Below are positions 1 to 7,319 of a stretch of DNA of 64,000 nt, piece after piece (within the stretch, counting starts at the first letter, position 1; every line of letters begins with the position of its first letter). This stretch comes from JBCCMQ01 sp039026235 (GTDB taxonomy: Bacteria; Pseudomonadota; Alphaproteobacteria; Rhodobacterales; Rhodobacteraceae). The DNA lies in contig JBCCMQ010000005.1 of assembly GCA_039026235.1 (NCBI GenBank), forward strand, positions 114,798-178,797. Direction: 5' to 3'. The notes below the pieces were generated by a model. That model saw only the letters and a program-made list of their open reading frames with translations. It searched no databases and was not told the DNA's origin. The position numbers and the translations under genes are program-made.

Positions 1-281
1 GCGCCCCAGATCGGCGTCTCATACATGCCGATGGTCATGATATCGAACGCACCGCCCTTGGTGCTGATATCGGTGGTTACGCGCTGGCGTAGAACATTTT
101 CTTCCAGCGTAACCCATTCGACCTCGTGGCCGGTCTTTTCTGTGAAGTCATCGGTCAGACCCTGCATGCGGATCATGTCGCCGTTGTTCACAGTTGCAAT
201 CGTGATGGTGTCGGCAAATGCGCCGCCGGCCAGAATAACAGCCATAGCGGTCGCGGCACCGAGTGATGCCTTGCAGTACAT
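1..281 (-). CDS. Sugar/polyol ABC transporter substrate-binding protein, N-terminal part (cut by window edge)
   Basis: The first 93 codons of a periplasmic binding protein run off the left edge. The start ATG at 281-279 has a GGAGG Shine-Dalgarno six bases upstream. A Sec signal peptide (MYCKASLGAATAMAVILAGG, then AFA-D) is followed by TITIATVNNGDMIRMQGL and, further on, VTLEENVLRQRVTTDI and FDIMTIGMYETPIWG. These match SmoE-like sorbitol/mannitol binding proteins of alphaproteobacteria. It should deliver a sugar alcohol to an inner-membrane ABC permease encoded beyond the window. The LacI gene upstream on the same strand and the palindrome at 348-371 suggest repression by that regulator. The polyol specificity is inferred from family resemblance. 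Confidence 0.85.
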   Translation of the reverse strand, partial: MYCKASLGAATAMAVILAGGAFADTITIATVNNGDMIRMQGLTDDFTEKTGHEVEWVTLEENVLRQRVTTDISTKGGAFDIMTIGMYETPIWG

Positions 282-347
282 CCTTCTCCTCCCTTTGTTC
301 TGGATGCTATCCGAAGGCTAAGTTGAAAAGCGTCATCAAGTCAACGA

Positions 348-371
348 AATTTTTTACGCGCGTAAAAAATT
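348..371. promoter_or_regulatory. Perfect 24-bp palindrome, probable LacI-family operator
   Basis: AAT5 followed by TACGCGCGTA and its mirror image gives a perfect palindrome with centre between 359 and 360: six T, ACGCGCGT, six A, flanked by AA and TT. It lies 67 bp upstream of the transporter start codon and just after the lacI-type stop codon. The central CG step and full symmetry are typical of LacI-family operators. A role as terminator of the regulator gene cannot be excluded, since the A/T tracts could also form a hairpin stem. Confidence 0.7.
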
Positions 372-386
372 GAGATCATCCAAGTG

Positions 387-1418
387 TTAGGCAGACGCGC
401 GCATGACGAGTTGACCAGCGAACAGCGTCGTCAGCCGGTCACTGTTTCGACCACCCGATTCGATGACGGCGAATAGGGCCTCGAAGCTGCGTTCCGTTAT
501 TGCTTCGTAGTCTTGGGACACCGTTGTCAGCGGCGGGCACGTAAACCTTGAGAACGGATGATCGTCATGGCCCGCGACGCGCAGGGCAAAGCCGTTGCCG
601 AGACCAACCCGCAATCCGCAAGCATAGGCGGCGCCGAGAACGCCAATCGCAAGGCGGTCATTGCTGCAAAGGATCGTGTTTGACTTGAAGGCTTTTCCGT
701 TGATGGCGCTTGCGCCCTCGGTCAGACCAATGTTTTCAAAGTCCCAGCCTTCGCCCTTGGCACGCACGATATCCGGTTCATGCCCAAGCTGTTCCATGCT
801 CTGGATGTACGCAAGTCGCCTGCGGTTTGCGTTCGGGTTCGCCGGTGTCTCCATCTCGAAAAACGATGGCGGCTCGCCGGTGCGGCAGAGATATTCAACG
901 ATCAGTGCAACGCTTTGATCATTGTCAGAGCCAACAAATGCCTCGCCGATATCCTCAAGGAAGCTGTCGAACAGAACCGTTGGAACGTCGGCACAGAATT
1001 GTTCGACCGCTTTCAGGTCGGATGCCCGGCCAAGCGGCGCCAGCAGCACGCCGGCGGGCTTGAGCGCGCGCAGCCCATCGAGAATGTCACATTCGTGAGC
1101 AGTGTCGCCGTGAGAGCTGAAAAGGATGGGTGTAAAGCCCGCCTCGATGCATCGCCATTCCAGGTTTCGGGCGATTTCCGCAAAGAAGGGATCGGCAAGG
1201 TAAGGCACCACGATACCGATGTTCTTGGTCAGACGGCGATTCTGGTTCATCGCGAAGATATTTGGGCGATAATCGTAGTCTTCCAGCGCCGCTTCGATGC
1301 GCTTGCGCGTTGAGGCCTTCACACTGTCCGGGTCATTAAAGTACTTGGATACCGTCGGCCGGGAAATCCCGCTGACCGCAGCGAATTCTTCCATATTGCG
1401 TATTTTACGTCCGTCCAT
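387..1418 (-). CDS. LacI family transcriptional regulator
   Basis: A 343-residue LacI/GalR-type repressor. The N-terminal helix-turn-helix reads MEEFAAVSGISRPTVSKYFN (about residues 9-28), followed by the hinge region VKASTRKRIEAALEDYDYRPN. A periplasmic-binding-protein-like effector domain follows from about residue 60 (NIGIVVPYLADPFFAEIARN). The open frame extends 22 codons further upstream, but the ATG at 1418 places the HTH at the usual distance from the N terminus. It probably controls the adjacent sugar/polyol transporter through the palindrome at 348-371, and possibly itself through 1496-1515. The effector is unknown; a sugar or polyol is likely. Confidence 0.9.
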   Translation of the reverse strand: MDGRKIRNMEEFAAVSGISRPTVSKYFNDPDSVKASTRKRIEAALEDYDYRPNIFAMNQNRRLTKNIGIVVPYLADPFFAEIARNLEWRCIEAGFTPILFSSHGDTAHECDILDGLRALKPAGVLLAPLGRASDLKAVEQFCADVPTVLFDSFLEDIGEAFVGSDNDQSVALIVEYLCRTGEPPSFFEMETPANPNANRRRLAYIQSMEQLGHEPDIVRAKGEGWDFENIGLTEGASAINGKAFKSNTILCSNDRLAIGVLGAAYACGLRVGLGNGFALRVAGHDDHPFSRFTCPPLTTVSQDYEAITERSFEALFAVIESGGRNSDRLTTLFAGQLVMRASA

Positions 1419-1770
1419 CGGCACACCTTTAGCGCGACGATCGCTTTGCAGACCCGCCTTTTGGGCTGACAGCCACAAGCGCATTGGTTCGCATTAAGTT
1501 GACGCGCGAAAACTTACGAAAAGATAAGTGCGACCAATCCGATAGGTCAAGAACAGGTTCCGAGTGCACAAAAGCTGTGGCGTGCAACCTTTCTTTAGCC
1601 GATTTTGAAACGCCCAATTGATCGCCGGCCACGCTGTCCAAAAACGCCAGGCCATTGCCTTAGGCCGTGGACCCTCGACCGCGCAGGACCGGCGGCTAGC
1701 TATAGATATCGAGAGCCGCTCGGTGAAGTCTTTTATCCGGGCCAATTAGAGCGGGTTTTCCAGTTGCTCC
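1419..1770. other. Intergenic region upstream of the lacI-type gene
   Basis: 352 bp with no supported gene; open frames here overlap without ribosome binding sites. It holds the promoter side of the regulator gene (including the imperfect palindrome at 1496-1515) and the 3' side of the isomerase gene. No clear intrinsic terminator was seen. Confidence 0.6.
1496..1515. promoter_or_regulatory. Imperfect 20-bp palindrome centred on CGCGCG, possible autoregulatory operator
   Basis: AAGTTGACGCGCGAAAACTT has arms AAGTT/AACTT around a CGCGCG core, matching in 8 of 10 positions per arm. It lies about 80 bp upstream of the LacI start codon. The core is the same as in the perfect palindrome at 348-371, so the same repressor may bind both. 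This is inference from symmetry and the shared core only. Confidence 0.4.
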
Positions 1771-2634
1771 CTATCCGAAGACAGCTTTGAAATACCCAAT
1801 GCACTGGCGGAAACCTTCCTCAAAGTCCCCGTTGCCCGGGTGATAGACGCTTTCAAACGACACCACGCCGGCATATCCATCGGACTTCAAGGCCGATGCT
1901 ATCGGGGCGAATTGATCGGCAAGCTGGCCTTCACCCATACGACGCACCTCAAGCGTTGCGCGCGGCGTGTCGACCAATACATCCTTGATGTGAACATGCC
2001 CAAGATAGACGTCTTTCGTCTCGTCGTATCCGTCTGGCCAAGCCCTTTCATGGCACCAGCAATTGTTGGCCGGGTCCCAAAGGATCTTGAGCGCATCTTT
2101 GGCATCAAGATCATCGATCAATTTTCGCGCTGTGTAGTTCGAGTTGACCATCGTGCCGTTGCCGGTTTCGACAACCAGCGTCACACCCTCAGATTTGGCC
2201 AATTCCACCGCCGGAGCGATTAAAGGGGCTACGGTTTCCCAGGCCCCTTTCGCAACATTCCACCTTTCGGCGCCATTTCGCCCCCAAAGGATCTGCTCTT
2301 TCTTCGGCGTCATGATGCGAACCAGAGGAGAGCCCACAACATGCGCCATGTCGATCACGCGCTTCAGGGCGTCCATGTGACTGGTATGCAGGGGATCTCC
2401 GGGACGGTTTGCTGTCGTCATACCGGCGAAAACATGGCGTGACAGGCAGGACACCGGCTTTCCGCGATCGCGCAGCAGGTTGTCGATTTCCTTAACCTCT
2501 GCATCGGAAAGGTCGCCGACTTCGGTATCGCCGACGAACTGAAGTTCCGCATACTTTAGATCAAATTCGTCCATGACATCGACGGCATGGGCCAGATCGC
2601 GGCTGATGCCGTCGCAGATAACACCTAGTTTCAT
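1771..2634 (-). CDS. Sugar phosphate isomerase/epimerase family TIM barrel protein
   Basis: 287 residues, full length for the xylose-isomerase-like/AP-endonuclease-2 TIM barrel family. Candidate metal ligands are visible in the usual order: E156 (VVETGNG), D187 (ILWDPAN), H213/H215 (GHVHIKD) and E261 (SFESVYH). Such enzymes isomerise or epimerise free or phosphorylated sugars, keto-polyols or sugar acids in the cytoplasm. The gene is 10 bp downstream of the dehydrogenase gene at 2645-3535 on the same strand, so the two are probably co-transcribed. Together with the polyol-type transporter this suggests a sugar or sugar-acid catabolic locus; the exact substrate cannot be read from sequence. 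Confidence 0.85.
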   Translation of the reverse strand: MKLGVICDGISRDLAHAVDVMDEFDLKYAELQFVGDTEVGDLSDAEVKEIDNLLRDRGKPVSCLSRHVFAGMTTANRPGDPLHTSHMDALKRVIDMAHVVGSPLVRIMTPKKEQILWGRNGAERWNVAKGAWETVAPLIAPAVELAKSEGVTLVVETGNGTMVNSNYTARKLIDDLDAKDALKILWDPANNCWCHERAWPDGYDETKDVYLGHVHIKDVLVDTPRATLEVRRMGEGQLADQFAPIASALKSDGYAGVVSFESVYHPGNGDFEEGFRQCIGYFKAVFG

Positions 2635-2644
2635 CGCGCTGACC

Positions 2645-3535
2645 TCACCGATGCAGTTCTGCGCCGACGATCTCTTCGATCACGCGGGTGCAGATCCAGT
2701 TGTCGCCGTCCGGGTATTTGGTTCGCCCGGCATGAAAGATCTGCATGGCGCTTGAAGCCATATGCATGGGCACCCCCAATTTCTCGGCCAAATCAAGGGA
2801 TATGGTCAGATCCTTGTGCATCGTGTTGATGTGGCTTCCGGTCTTCTCAAATCGGCGGTCGATGATGTTCTCAAGTGCGGTGTTGGTGCATCCGCAGCCA
2901 GCGCCGGATGCGGAAAACACCCGGTAAAGGACGTCACCGCTGACACCGGCTTTGGCCGCAAGGACAGATGCCTCAAAAGTTGCCGAGAAGATTGAACCAA
3001 TCAGGGTTTGAAGACAGGACTTGACCGTCTGACCCATGCCAGCGATCTCGCCCACCCGGTGGATTGTCCCGGACACGGCTTCCATCACAGGTTTGGCAGT
3101 GTCCAAAACATCTGGGGCTCCCGCAGCCATCATTGTGAGAGTGCCCGACTGGGCGCCGGGAAATCCGCCCGATACCGGACTGTCGATCAGAAACCGTCTG
3201 CTGCCTGCCAGTGCAGCTCCGATTTCTTTGGCCTCATGCGGCTTGATCGTCGCGGTCAGCAGGATAACGCCACCTTCGGGCATGTGGGACACGAGCCCAT
3301 CATCGCCCATGATCACCGCCTTTGCCTGATCACCATTCATCACCATGACAAAGACCGCATCAGCGTTGGCCCCGACCTCTGCCACATTGGCTGCGGTCTT
3401 TCCGCCCATTTCCGTAAAGGCCGCCATGCGGGCCTCGCTCAGATCGAAACCAGTCGTTTCGAATCCGTTTTCGATAAGGTTCTTTGCAAGACCGGAGCCC
3501 ATGTCTCCCAGCCCAATTACACCTGCGCGTTTCAT
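2645..3535 (-). CDS. NAD(P)-dependent dehydrogenase, 3-hydroxyisobutyrate dehydrogenase/L-threonate dehydrogenase-like
   Basis: 296 residues, typical for the beta-hydroxyacid dehydrogenase family. The N-terminal dinucleotide-binding motif GLGDMGSG is at 8-15, the substrate-binding motif DSPVSGG at 118-124, and the catalytic lysine is K172 in GQTVKSCLQTL. The residues after the lysine differ from the usual Kxx-NN of HIBADH and resemble threonate dehydrogenase (LtnD) types more. It would oxidise a 2- or 3-hydroxy acid. It starts the pair with the TIM-barrel isomerase downstream; LtnD homologues often sit with such isomerases. Assignment to L-threonate is inference. Confidence 0.85.
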   Translation of the reverse strand: MKRAGVIGLGDMGSGLAKNLIENGFETTGFDLSEARMAAFTEMGGKTAANVAEVGANADAVFVMVMNGDQAKAVIMGDDGLVSHMPEGGVILLTATIKPHEAKEIGAALAGSRRFLIDSPVSGGFPGAQSGTLTMMAAGAPDVLDTAKPVMEAVSGTIHRVGEIAGMGQTVKSCLQTLIGSIFSATFEASVLAAKAGVSGDVLYRVFSASGAGCGCTNTALENIIDRRFEKTGSHINTMHKDLTISLDLAEKLGVPMHMASSAMQIFHAGRTKYPDGDNWICTRVIEEIVGAELHR

Positions 3536-3779
3536 TATGTTTCCAGACTTTTGCTGCCGAAAGCAGCGCTTTTGACTTTTCGGAGCCGGTGGCTCCGGGT
3601 GAAAGGGGTTTCATACGCCGACCTGGCGCGGGGCGCGTCCGGAAGACACCCCTTGCCCGCAGCCTCATTCCTGAACGAGGCCCGAAATTCAGAGCACAGG
3701 CACAGGAAAGATGCAATTCCAGAGCGCCGCCGGAAGCCGGGCACGGCGCCGCTAAGGTGCGACCGCCGACGGGTCGCGC
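3536..3779. other. Intergenic region between two catabolic units
   Basis: 244 bp without a convincing gene. Two short hairpin-forming sequences are visible near its left side (GCTGC-CGAAA-GCAGC around 3558 and GGAGCC-GGT-GGCTCC around 3582), and GC-rich repeats near 3727-3760 could end transcription of the second lacI-type gene. None has a clean U-tract, so no terminator is claimed. Confidence 0.4.
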
Positions 3780-4814
3780 CTAAAGGTTCTCGGGGGTGAA
3801 CAGCCTAAAGGCGACGTGCCCTGGCGGGCTGGCAGCGCGCCCTTGGCGCAGGGCGGCAGCCATCGCCCGGGTAGCGACCACCGCTATTTCCTTGACTGGA
3901 GTCTCAAGCACAAAATCTACGGTTCCGTCCTGTAAGCCGAGCGCGGTTTCTGGCCCAAGCTCATGGCAAACGTAGACAATTTCATGGGTGCGGCCCGACT
4001 CTTCAAGCGCGCGGACGACGCCGGATGTTCCACCGCCCGCGTGGTAGATACCCTTCAGGTCGCGCGCCCCGGCAATCAGTTCCGATGCCGCTTCGTAAGC
4101 CACTTCACGATCGTCGAGATAGACCACGGAATCGCGCACCGTCACCGACGGGGCGATTTCGCGCATGTAGCCTCGAAAGCCAGCCTCCAGCGCCTCGTGA
4201 CCCAAGTAACGGTGTGACCCGATCAAAAGCCCGACGTTGGCGTTTTTAGGAACAAGCCGGGCCATTGCCCAGCCCGCCGTACGCCCGGCCTTGCGCCCAT
4301 CAATGCCGATGTATCCTTCTGCGCCGACGGATGAGATTGGGCTGAGAAGTGAGAAGACCGGAATACCTTCGGAAAATCCGGTAATGGCATCGGTTACCTT
4401 AGGATGCTCGATGGCAACAACGCCAAGGGCATCAACCTTGGGACCGACGCGGCGTATCTCTTGTGCCAGGTCATCGGGCGAAAGGCTGCCCACGAAAGAG
4501 ATCTCTGCAGTTGCCCGGACATCGGTAAGGGAGGCGGCGGATGCCGAAAGCTCTTCGGCGAGGCGCCTATAGAACCGCTTGTTTTCCTTTTGCAGAATGA
4601 AGCCAAGTTTTCGGACCGGCGCCAGGGCCGCCAGCCTTTGCCGCATCAAGCGTTGGGCATGGAAACCGAGGTCTTCCGCCGCCGACATCACGCGGGCTGC
4701 GGTTTCAGGTGTCACAGGCGCCCGCCCGTTGATGACCCGGTCGACTGTCGCCACACCCACACCCGCAGCGTGGGCAATATCCTTCAGTGTTACGCGATCT
4801 TGGTTTCGTGCCAT
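3780..4814 (-). CDS. LacI family transcriptional regulator, divergent from the mocDE-like operon
   Basis: 344 residues from the ATG at 4814. The HTH reads LKDIAHAAGVGVATVDRVIN (about residues 9-28), with the VDRVING variant of the second helix seen in some alphaproteobacterial LacI proteins. The ligand domain follows from about residue 65 (KLGFILQKENKRFYRRLAEE). A longer open frame begins at 4952, but that would overlap the divergent gene and bury the HTH 46 residues deep, so the inner ATG is preferred. Two TGATAG-N3-CTATCA boxes lie immediately upstream, so it probably represses both itself and the divergent operon. The inducer is unknown. Confidence 0.9.
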   Translation of the reverse strand: MARNQDRVTLKDIAHAAGVGVATVDRVINGRAPVTPETAARVMSAAEDLGFHAQRLMRQRLAALAPVRKLGFILQKENKRFYRRLAEELSASAASLTDVRATAEISFVGSLSPDDLAQEIRRVGPKVDALGVVAIEHPKVTDAITGFSEGIPVFSLLSPISSVGAEGYIGIDGRKAGRTAGWAMARLVPKNANVGLLIGSHRYLGHEALEAGFRGYMREIAPSVTVRDSVVYLDDREVAYEAASELIAGARDLKGIYHAGGGTSGVVRALEESGRTHEIVYVCHELGPETALGLQDGTVDFVLETPVKEIAVVATRAMAAALRQGRAASPPGHVAFRLFTPENL

Positions 4815-4816
4815 TC

Positions 4817-4831
4817 TGATAGATCCTATCA
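4817..4831. promoter_or_regulatory. Operator box 1, TGATAG-ATC-CTATCA
   Basis: A 15-bp perfect inverted repeat with 6-bp arms, directly upstream of the LacI start codon at 4814. Its arms are identical to those of box 2 at 4859-4873. The centre-to-centre distance is 42 bp, four helical turns, as expected for cooperative or looped binding by one dimeric or tetrameric repressor. Confidence 0.75.
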
Positions 4832-4858
4832 CGTAGTAATAACTTCTTTTGAAAGAAT

Positions 4859-4873
4859 TGATAGAAACTATCA
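4859..4873. promoter_or_regulatory. Operator box 2, TGATAG-AAA-CTATCA
   Basis: The second copy of the inverted repeat, 66 bp before the desaturase-like start codon at 4939. It probably overlaps the promoter of that operon. Spacer bases differ from box 1 while both arms are conserved, which argues for selected protein contacts. Confidence 0.75.
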
Positions 4874-4938
4874 GCCAAGGATTGACCGAAGGCCCAAAAG
4901 TGTCGGTATCTGATATCAACCAAGCGACGAGGGTTCCG

Positions 4939-6009
4939 ATGCCGCAGGACATGACGCCAAAGGACTACAGTCTTACCGGTACACTTTCCGAAAGCCGATT
5001 TAAGTTTTCTGACTGGTACTCTTCGCCGGTGCCGCGCAGACGGCTGAAAGAACTCATGAAGCGCTCTGACGGGGCGGCACTGAAGAATTACGCCCTGTGG
5101 CTTGCTGGTGTGTTCGGCTTCGGAACGCTGCTGATTGCTGTTTGGGGAACAGGGTGGGCAGTGCCCGTGGCACTTGTTTACGGCTTATTCTACGGGTCGG
5201 GTGCCGACAGCCGTTGGCACGAAACGGGCCACGGCACCGTGTTCAAGACCCGGTGGCTTAACGAAGTATTTTATCAGCTGGCGTCGTTCATGTCGCTGCG
5301 TAACCCCTATCTCTGGCGGTGGAGCCACACGCGCCACCACTCTGAAACGCTTGTCGTCGGACGCGATCCGGAGATTGCGTTTCCGCGACCGCCAAGTATC
5401 GCCGAATGGGTGCTAAACCTGATCTATGTGCCGGCTCTTACCAAGGAACTGGGAAAGATGGTCCGGCTGAGTTTCGGGCGCCTGACCGACGCCGAGAAAT
5501 CCTTTCTGGTCGAAGCCGATCGCGCGAATGCCTTCCGCGCCAGCCGCATTCAACTGGCCATACTTGCCCTGGTCGTTGGACTGTCGCTCGCACTTCAGAG
5601 CTTTTTGCCAATCATGTTGGTCGGGCTGCCCACGTTCTACGGATCATGGCTGCACCATATCCTTGCGACCACCCAGCATGCGGGTTTGGCCGAGGACATT
5701 CCGGATCACAGGCTCAATTCGCGCACGGTTTACCTGAACCCGTTCTTTTCCTTCATCTATTCGAACATGAACTTTCATGTTGAACACCACATGTACACGA
5801 TGGTGCCGTTTCACGCGCTTCCCAAACTGCATGAAGAGATCAAGGCTGATTGCCCACCTGCCTATCCGTCGCTTTGGGCGGCTTACAAGGAAATCGTGCC
5901 GGCCATCATTAAACAGCAGCACGACCCGAATTATTTTGTCCGCCGGCCGCTGCCTCCGACGGCAGCACCAAGCCCCGACTACCAGCGCCCAGCCATTGCC
6001 GCCGAATAG
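4939..6009 (+). CDS. Fatty acid desaturase-family membrane di-iron oxygenase, MocD-like
   Basis: 356 residues from the ATG at 4939, which has GAGGG seven bases upstream; the open frame begins earlier at 4849 but would run through operator box 2. The three histidine boxes of membrane di-iron oxygenases are present: HETGHG (94-99), HTRHH (130-134) and HVEHH (280-284), with an extra HH...QH around 239-247. Hydrophobic segments lie near 51-86 and 205-240. The family includes acyl desaturases, alkane hydroxylases and MocD, the hydroxylase proposed for rhizopine demethylation. The Rieske ferredoxin 10 bp downstream favours the MocD/MocE arrangement over lipid desaturation. The substrate is unknown. 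Confidence 0.8.
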   Translation: MPQDMTPKDYSLTGTLSESRFKFSDWYSSPVPRRRLKELMKRSDGAALKNYALWLAGVFGFGTLLIAVWGTGWAVPVALVYGLFYGSGADSRWHETGHGTVFKTRWLNEVFYQLASFMSLRNPYLWRWSHTRHHSETLVVGRDPEIAFPRPPSIAEWVLNLIYVPALTKELGKMVRLSFGRLTDAEKSFLVEADRANAFRASRIQLAILALVVGLSLALQSFLPIMLVGLPTFYGSWLHHILATTQHAGLAEDIPDHRLNSRTVYLNPFFSFIYSNMNFHVEHHMYTMVPFHALPKLHEEIKADCPPAYPSLWAAYKEIVPAIIKQQHDPNYFVRRPLPPTAAPSPDYQRPAIAAE

Positions 6010-6019
6010 GACCTGCGCG

Positions 6020-6340
6020 ATGCCATATTGGGTGCGCGCCTGCGCGAAAGACGACATTGAGACCGAAGATCTGATCCGCTTCGATCACCAGGGTCGGACC
6101 TTTGCGGTCTATCGGGGGCCGGAAGACGATTTCTATTGCACCGACGGAATGTGCACGCATGAGGCCGTGCACCTCTCTGATGGGCTTGTCATGGATTACG
6201 TGATCGAGTGTCCGGCGCACAATGGACAGTTCGATTACCGCAGCGGTCGGGCCCAACGCACACCGGCATGCGCGGATCTGAAGACCTATCAGGTCCGGTT
6301 GGAAGGCACTAATGTTCTGATCGACTTGGGTGACCATTGA
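6020..6340 (+). CDS. Rieske [2Fe-2S] ferredoxin, MocE-like
   Basis: 106 residues from the ATG at 6020. The Rieske cluster ligands are complete: C45-x-H47 and C64-x2-H67, in CTH and CPAH motifs 17 residues apart. The size is that of stand-alone oxygenase ferredoxins (NirD/MocE/BphF type), soluble and cytoplasmic. It should pass electrons to the membrane di-iron enzyme encoded just upstream. No ferredoxin reductase gene (MocF role) is in the operon, so a reductase must come from elsewhere. Its stop codon overlaps the next start (TGATG), indicating translational coupling. Confidence 0.88.
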   Translation: MPYWVRACAKDDIETEDLIRFDHQGRTFAVYRGPEDDFYCTDGMCTHEAVHLSDGLVMDYVIECPAHNGQFDYRSGRAQRTPACADLKTYQVRLEGTNVLIDLGDH

Positions 6341-7155
6341 TGCGGCGGGTGTACGATTGGGACGCGAAGTTCCAGCTGCGAAATCTGACCGCTTCGGACA
6401 TTCTTGGGCTGAAGGGGCTGAGGCAACTGACGCAGACCACGGCGAATTCGTCGGAAGAGGCCGCAGCGGCGTCCGATGCGGGCATCGATCTGATTATGGG
6501 CAACGCCCACAACACTGCCGCCGTACGTGAGGGCGCGCCAAATCTCTTCTTTACGGCTGCCCTTGGCCTGCCGGACTACCCCACAGAGGCAGATGTGCTG
6601 AAGGCGGCATTTGCTGCAATGAAGGCGGGAGCGGACTCTATTTACACGGCGCGGGGGCCGCACATAGTCGAACTGCTTTCAAGGGAAGAGATCCCGGTCA
6701 TGTGCCATCTTGGCCTTGTGCCACGGAAATCCACCTGGCGTGGCGGGCTGCGCGCCATCGGCAAAACCGCGGAAGAGGCGGTGGCGCTTTGGAACGCCTT
6801 CAAACGCATGGAAGATGCCGGCGCCTTTTCCGTCGAGGCGGAAGTGATCTGCGCGGACGTCATGCGCGAAATCAGTGCGCGAACAAAGCTTGTCACAAGT
6901 TCCCTGGGTTCAGGTCCTCACGCCGACATTGTCTATCTTTTTCAGAACGACATCTGTGGCGAACAGGAAAAGTCACCGCGCCACGCCCGCGCCTTTGGCA
7001 ACCTTAGTGCCCTTTACGAGCAGGCACGCGTCGAAAGACGCGCTGCGCTTCGTGCATTCTCGGACGCAGTTCACGCGGGATCATATCCATCAAAGGGGGA
7101 AACAGCCCGAATTGACCCGAATGAGCTTTCCAAGTTTCGTGACTTGATCGACTAA
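6340..7155 (+). CDS. Ketopantoate hydroxymethyltransferase (PanB)-like TIM barrel protein, probably not true PanB
   Basis: 271 residues, about the length of PanB. The middle of the protein matches the family: VMCHLGLVPRKSTWRGGLRA, then GKTAEEAVALWNAFKRMEDA and the GAFSVEAEVI segment with the family glutamate. However, where PanB has the metal-binding VGDS this protein reads MGNA, and where PanB has KIEGG it reads YTARG, so by eye two metal or substrate ligands are lost. Housekeeping PanB is therefore unlikely. It follows the Rieske gene with a TGATG overlap and so belongs to the same operon. A carbon-carbon bond lyase or transferase acting on the oxygenase product is a guess. Confidence 0.7.
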   Translation: MRRVYDWDAKFQLRNLTASDILGLKGLRQLTQTTANSSEEAAAASDAGIDLIMGNAHNTAAVREGAPNLFFTAALGLPDYPTEADVLKAAFAAMKAGADSIYTARGPHIVELLSREEIPVMCHLGLVPRKSTWRGGLRAIGKTAEEAVALWNAFKRMEDAGAFSVEAEVICADVMREISARTKLVTSSLGSGPHADIVYLFQNDICGEQEKSPRHARAFGNLSALYEQARVERRAALRAFSDAVHAGSYPSKGETARIDPNELSKFRDLID

Positions 7156-7196
7156 AAGCTGGTATCGTCGGACTTGTTTTCCGACATAGATCAACG

Positions 7197-7211
7197 ATAA
7201 CAAGTTGTTAT
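7197..7211. promoter_or_regulatory. Perfect palindrome ATAACAA-G-TTGTTAT
   Basis: A 15-bp inverted repeat with 7-bp arms in the 164-bp gap between the PanB-like gene and the S15 hydrolase gene. It is nested within a wider AACGAT...ATCGTT repeat (7193-7225). It could be an operator for a separate promoter of the hydrolase. It does not match the LacI boxes at 4817-4873. Confidence 0.45.
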
Positions 7212-7319
7212 GCTGAGTGATCGTTTCCGGTGACTGCGGCGCTGCGACTGGTAAGCCAGTGCGCCCTGATCGTCGGGTGTTCCGAATTCTCCGTTCAATC
7301 CCTCTTAAGGCCAAGGTCC

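Noticed and set aside
3582..3596. GGAGCC-GGT-GGCTCC hairpin as a terminator
   Set aside because: Short stem without a T-run and located upstream of the dehydrogenase start on the minus strand, where a terminator makes no sense.
3008..3799. 263-codon open frame on the plus strand
   Set aside because: It is antisense to the dehydrogenase gene and reads through GC-rich third positions; composition is basic/Cys-His-rich, it has no ribosome site and matches no family.
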